Shown piece by piece: positions 6,105 to 6,344 of a stretch of DNA of 6,344 bases. The stretch is from positions 1 through 6,344 of the forward strand of contig CALZDK010000113.1 of NCBI GenBank assembly GCA_945637645.1, given 5' to 3'. Position 1 is the stretch's first letter. Each line of letters starts with the position of its first letter. A program made the position numbers and the translations under genes. Source of the stretch: an uncultured Prevotella sp. GTDB taxonomy: Bacteria; Bacteroidota; Bacteroidia; Bacteroidales; Bacteroidaceae. The notes under the pieces are model-generated. The model ran no database searches. It saw only the letters and a list, made by a program, of their open reading frames with translations, and was not told the origin of the DNA.

Positions 6105-6344
6105 CCAAGTCTTTTGTCTGGGGGCGTGGAACTTATATCGTTACAGCTCCACAACAAACCTACTTCCCTTTTTGCCGTATGTGGTGTCGAGATACTTTAA
6201 TTTTTTCTTCAACTTTCGGAAGTAAAGGAAATTGTTGGTAATTAAGGAGTTACACTTTTCTCCAATCTCCACACTTTCTTCCGCATTTCATCACTTTTTC
6301 ATAATTGTTCAATGAATGAAAACAATGGAGTATCGATGTCTCTC
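6105..6344. other. AT-rich 3' region with no confident gene; possible minus-strand gene end
   Basis: No complete gene is supportable in these 240 nt, which are clearly more AT-rich than the fusion gene before them. On the minus strand, a frame open to the right edge reads RDIDTPLFSFIEQL and stops at 6299-6301, which could be the C-terminus of a convergent gene. A separate minus-strand frame from 6287 to 6141 (GTG available at 6272) ends KKLKYLDTTYGKKG then SRFVVEL, with no plausible ATG. On the plus strand, ATGs at 6312 and 6316 are open to the edge but only about 10 codons are visible. An imperfect stem (6126-6133 with 6145-6152) follows the fusion gene without a T-run. Each of these alone is weak. 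Confidence 0.4.

Noticed and set aside
6126..6152. Imperfect stem GTGGAaCT / AGcTCCAC as the fusion-gene terminator
   Set aside because: It has a mismatch, a loop of about 11 nt and no T-run directly after it, so it is too weak to annotate as an intrinsic terminator.
1..6344. Mobile element, CRISPR array, tRNA or rRNA
   Set aside because: No terminal repeats with a transposase, no spaced direct repeats, and no cloverleaf or rRNA-like sequence were seen on either strand.

Overview
The window looks like chromosomal DNA from a Bacteroidota bacterium, most likely order Bacteroidales and possibly Prevotella-like. The lineage call rests on three things. Translation starts lack Shine-Dalgarno sites and sit behind A-rich leaders. 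Two good matches to the Bacteroidota housekeeping promoter (TTTG, about 20 nt, TAnnTTTG) lie in the one divergent intergenic region. The predicted proteins, especially the ClC subtype with CBS domains and the ECF sigma factor, resemble that group. The genus is inference.

Layout. From 2 to 1495 (+) runs the 3' part of a ClC chloride channel/transporter gene, cut by the left edge. It is followed after 17 nt by fmt (methionyl-tRNA formyltransferase, 1513-2493). A 47-codon small ORF comes next (2585-2728), then rpe (ribulose-phosphate 3-epimerase, 2753-3400). These four share a strand with short gaps and probably form a transcription unit, possibly with a second promoter before the small ORF. An orphan ECF-type sigma-70 factor (3404-3985, minus strand) converges on rpe with only 3 nt between the stop codons.

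A 190-nt AT-rich divergent region (3986-4175) holds back-to-back promoters, one for the sigma factor and one for the next gene. It also holds a perfect 9-bp inverted repeat that ends on the first base of the sigma start codon. The gene at 4176-6104 (+) encodes a 642-residue fusion of an N-terminal galactokinase-like GHMP sugar kinase and a C-terminal GalU-like nucleotidyltransferase. The predicted path is free sugar to sugar-1-phosphate to NDP-sugar, probably UDP-sugar, on one polypeptide. The last 240 nt (6105-6344) are AT-rich and contain no gene I can call with confidence, although minus-strand reading frames hint at the end of a gene entering from the right.

The clc-fmt-rpe part is ordinary housekeeping and transport. 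The more interesting part is the sigma factor and sugar-activating fusion pair, with facing promoters about 15 nt apart. I see no mobile element, CRISPR array, tRNA, rRNA or defence system.
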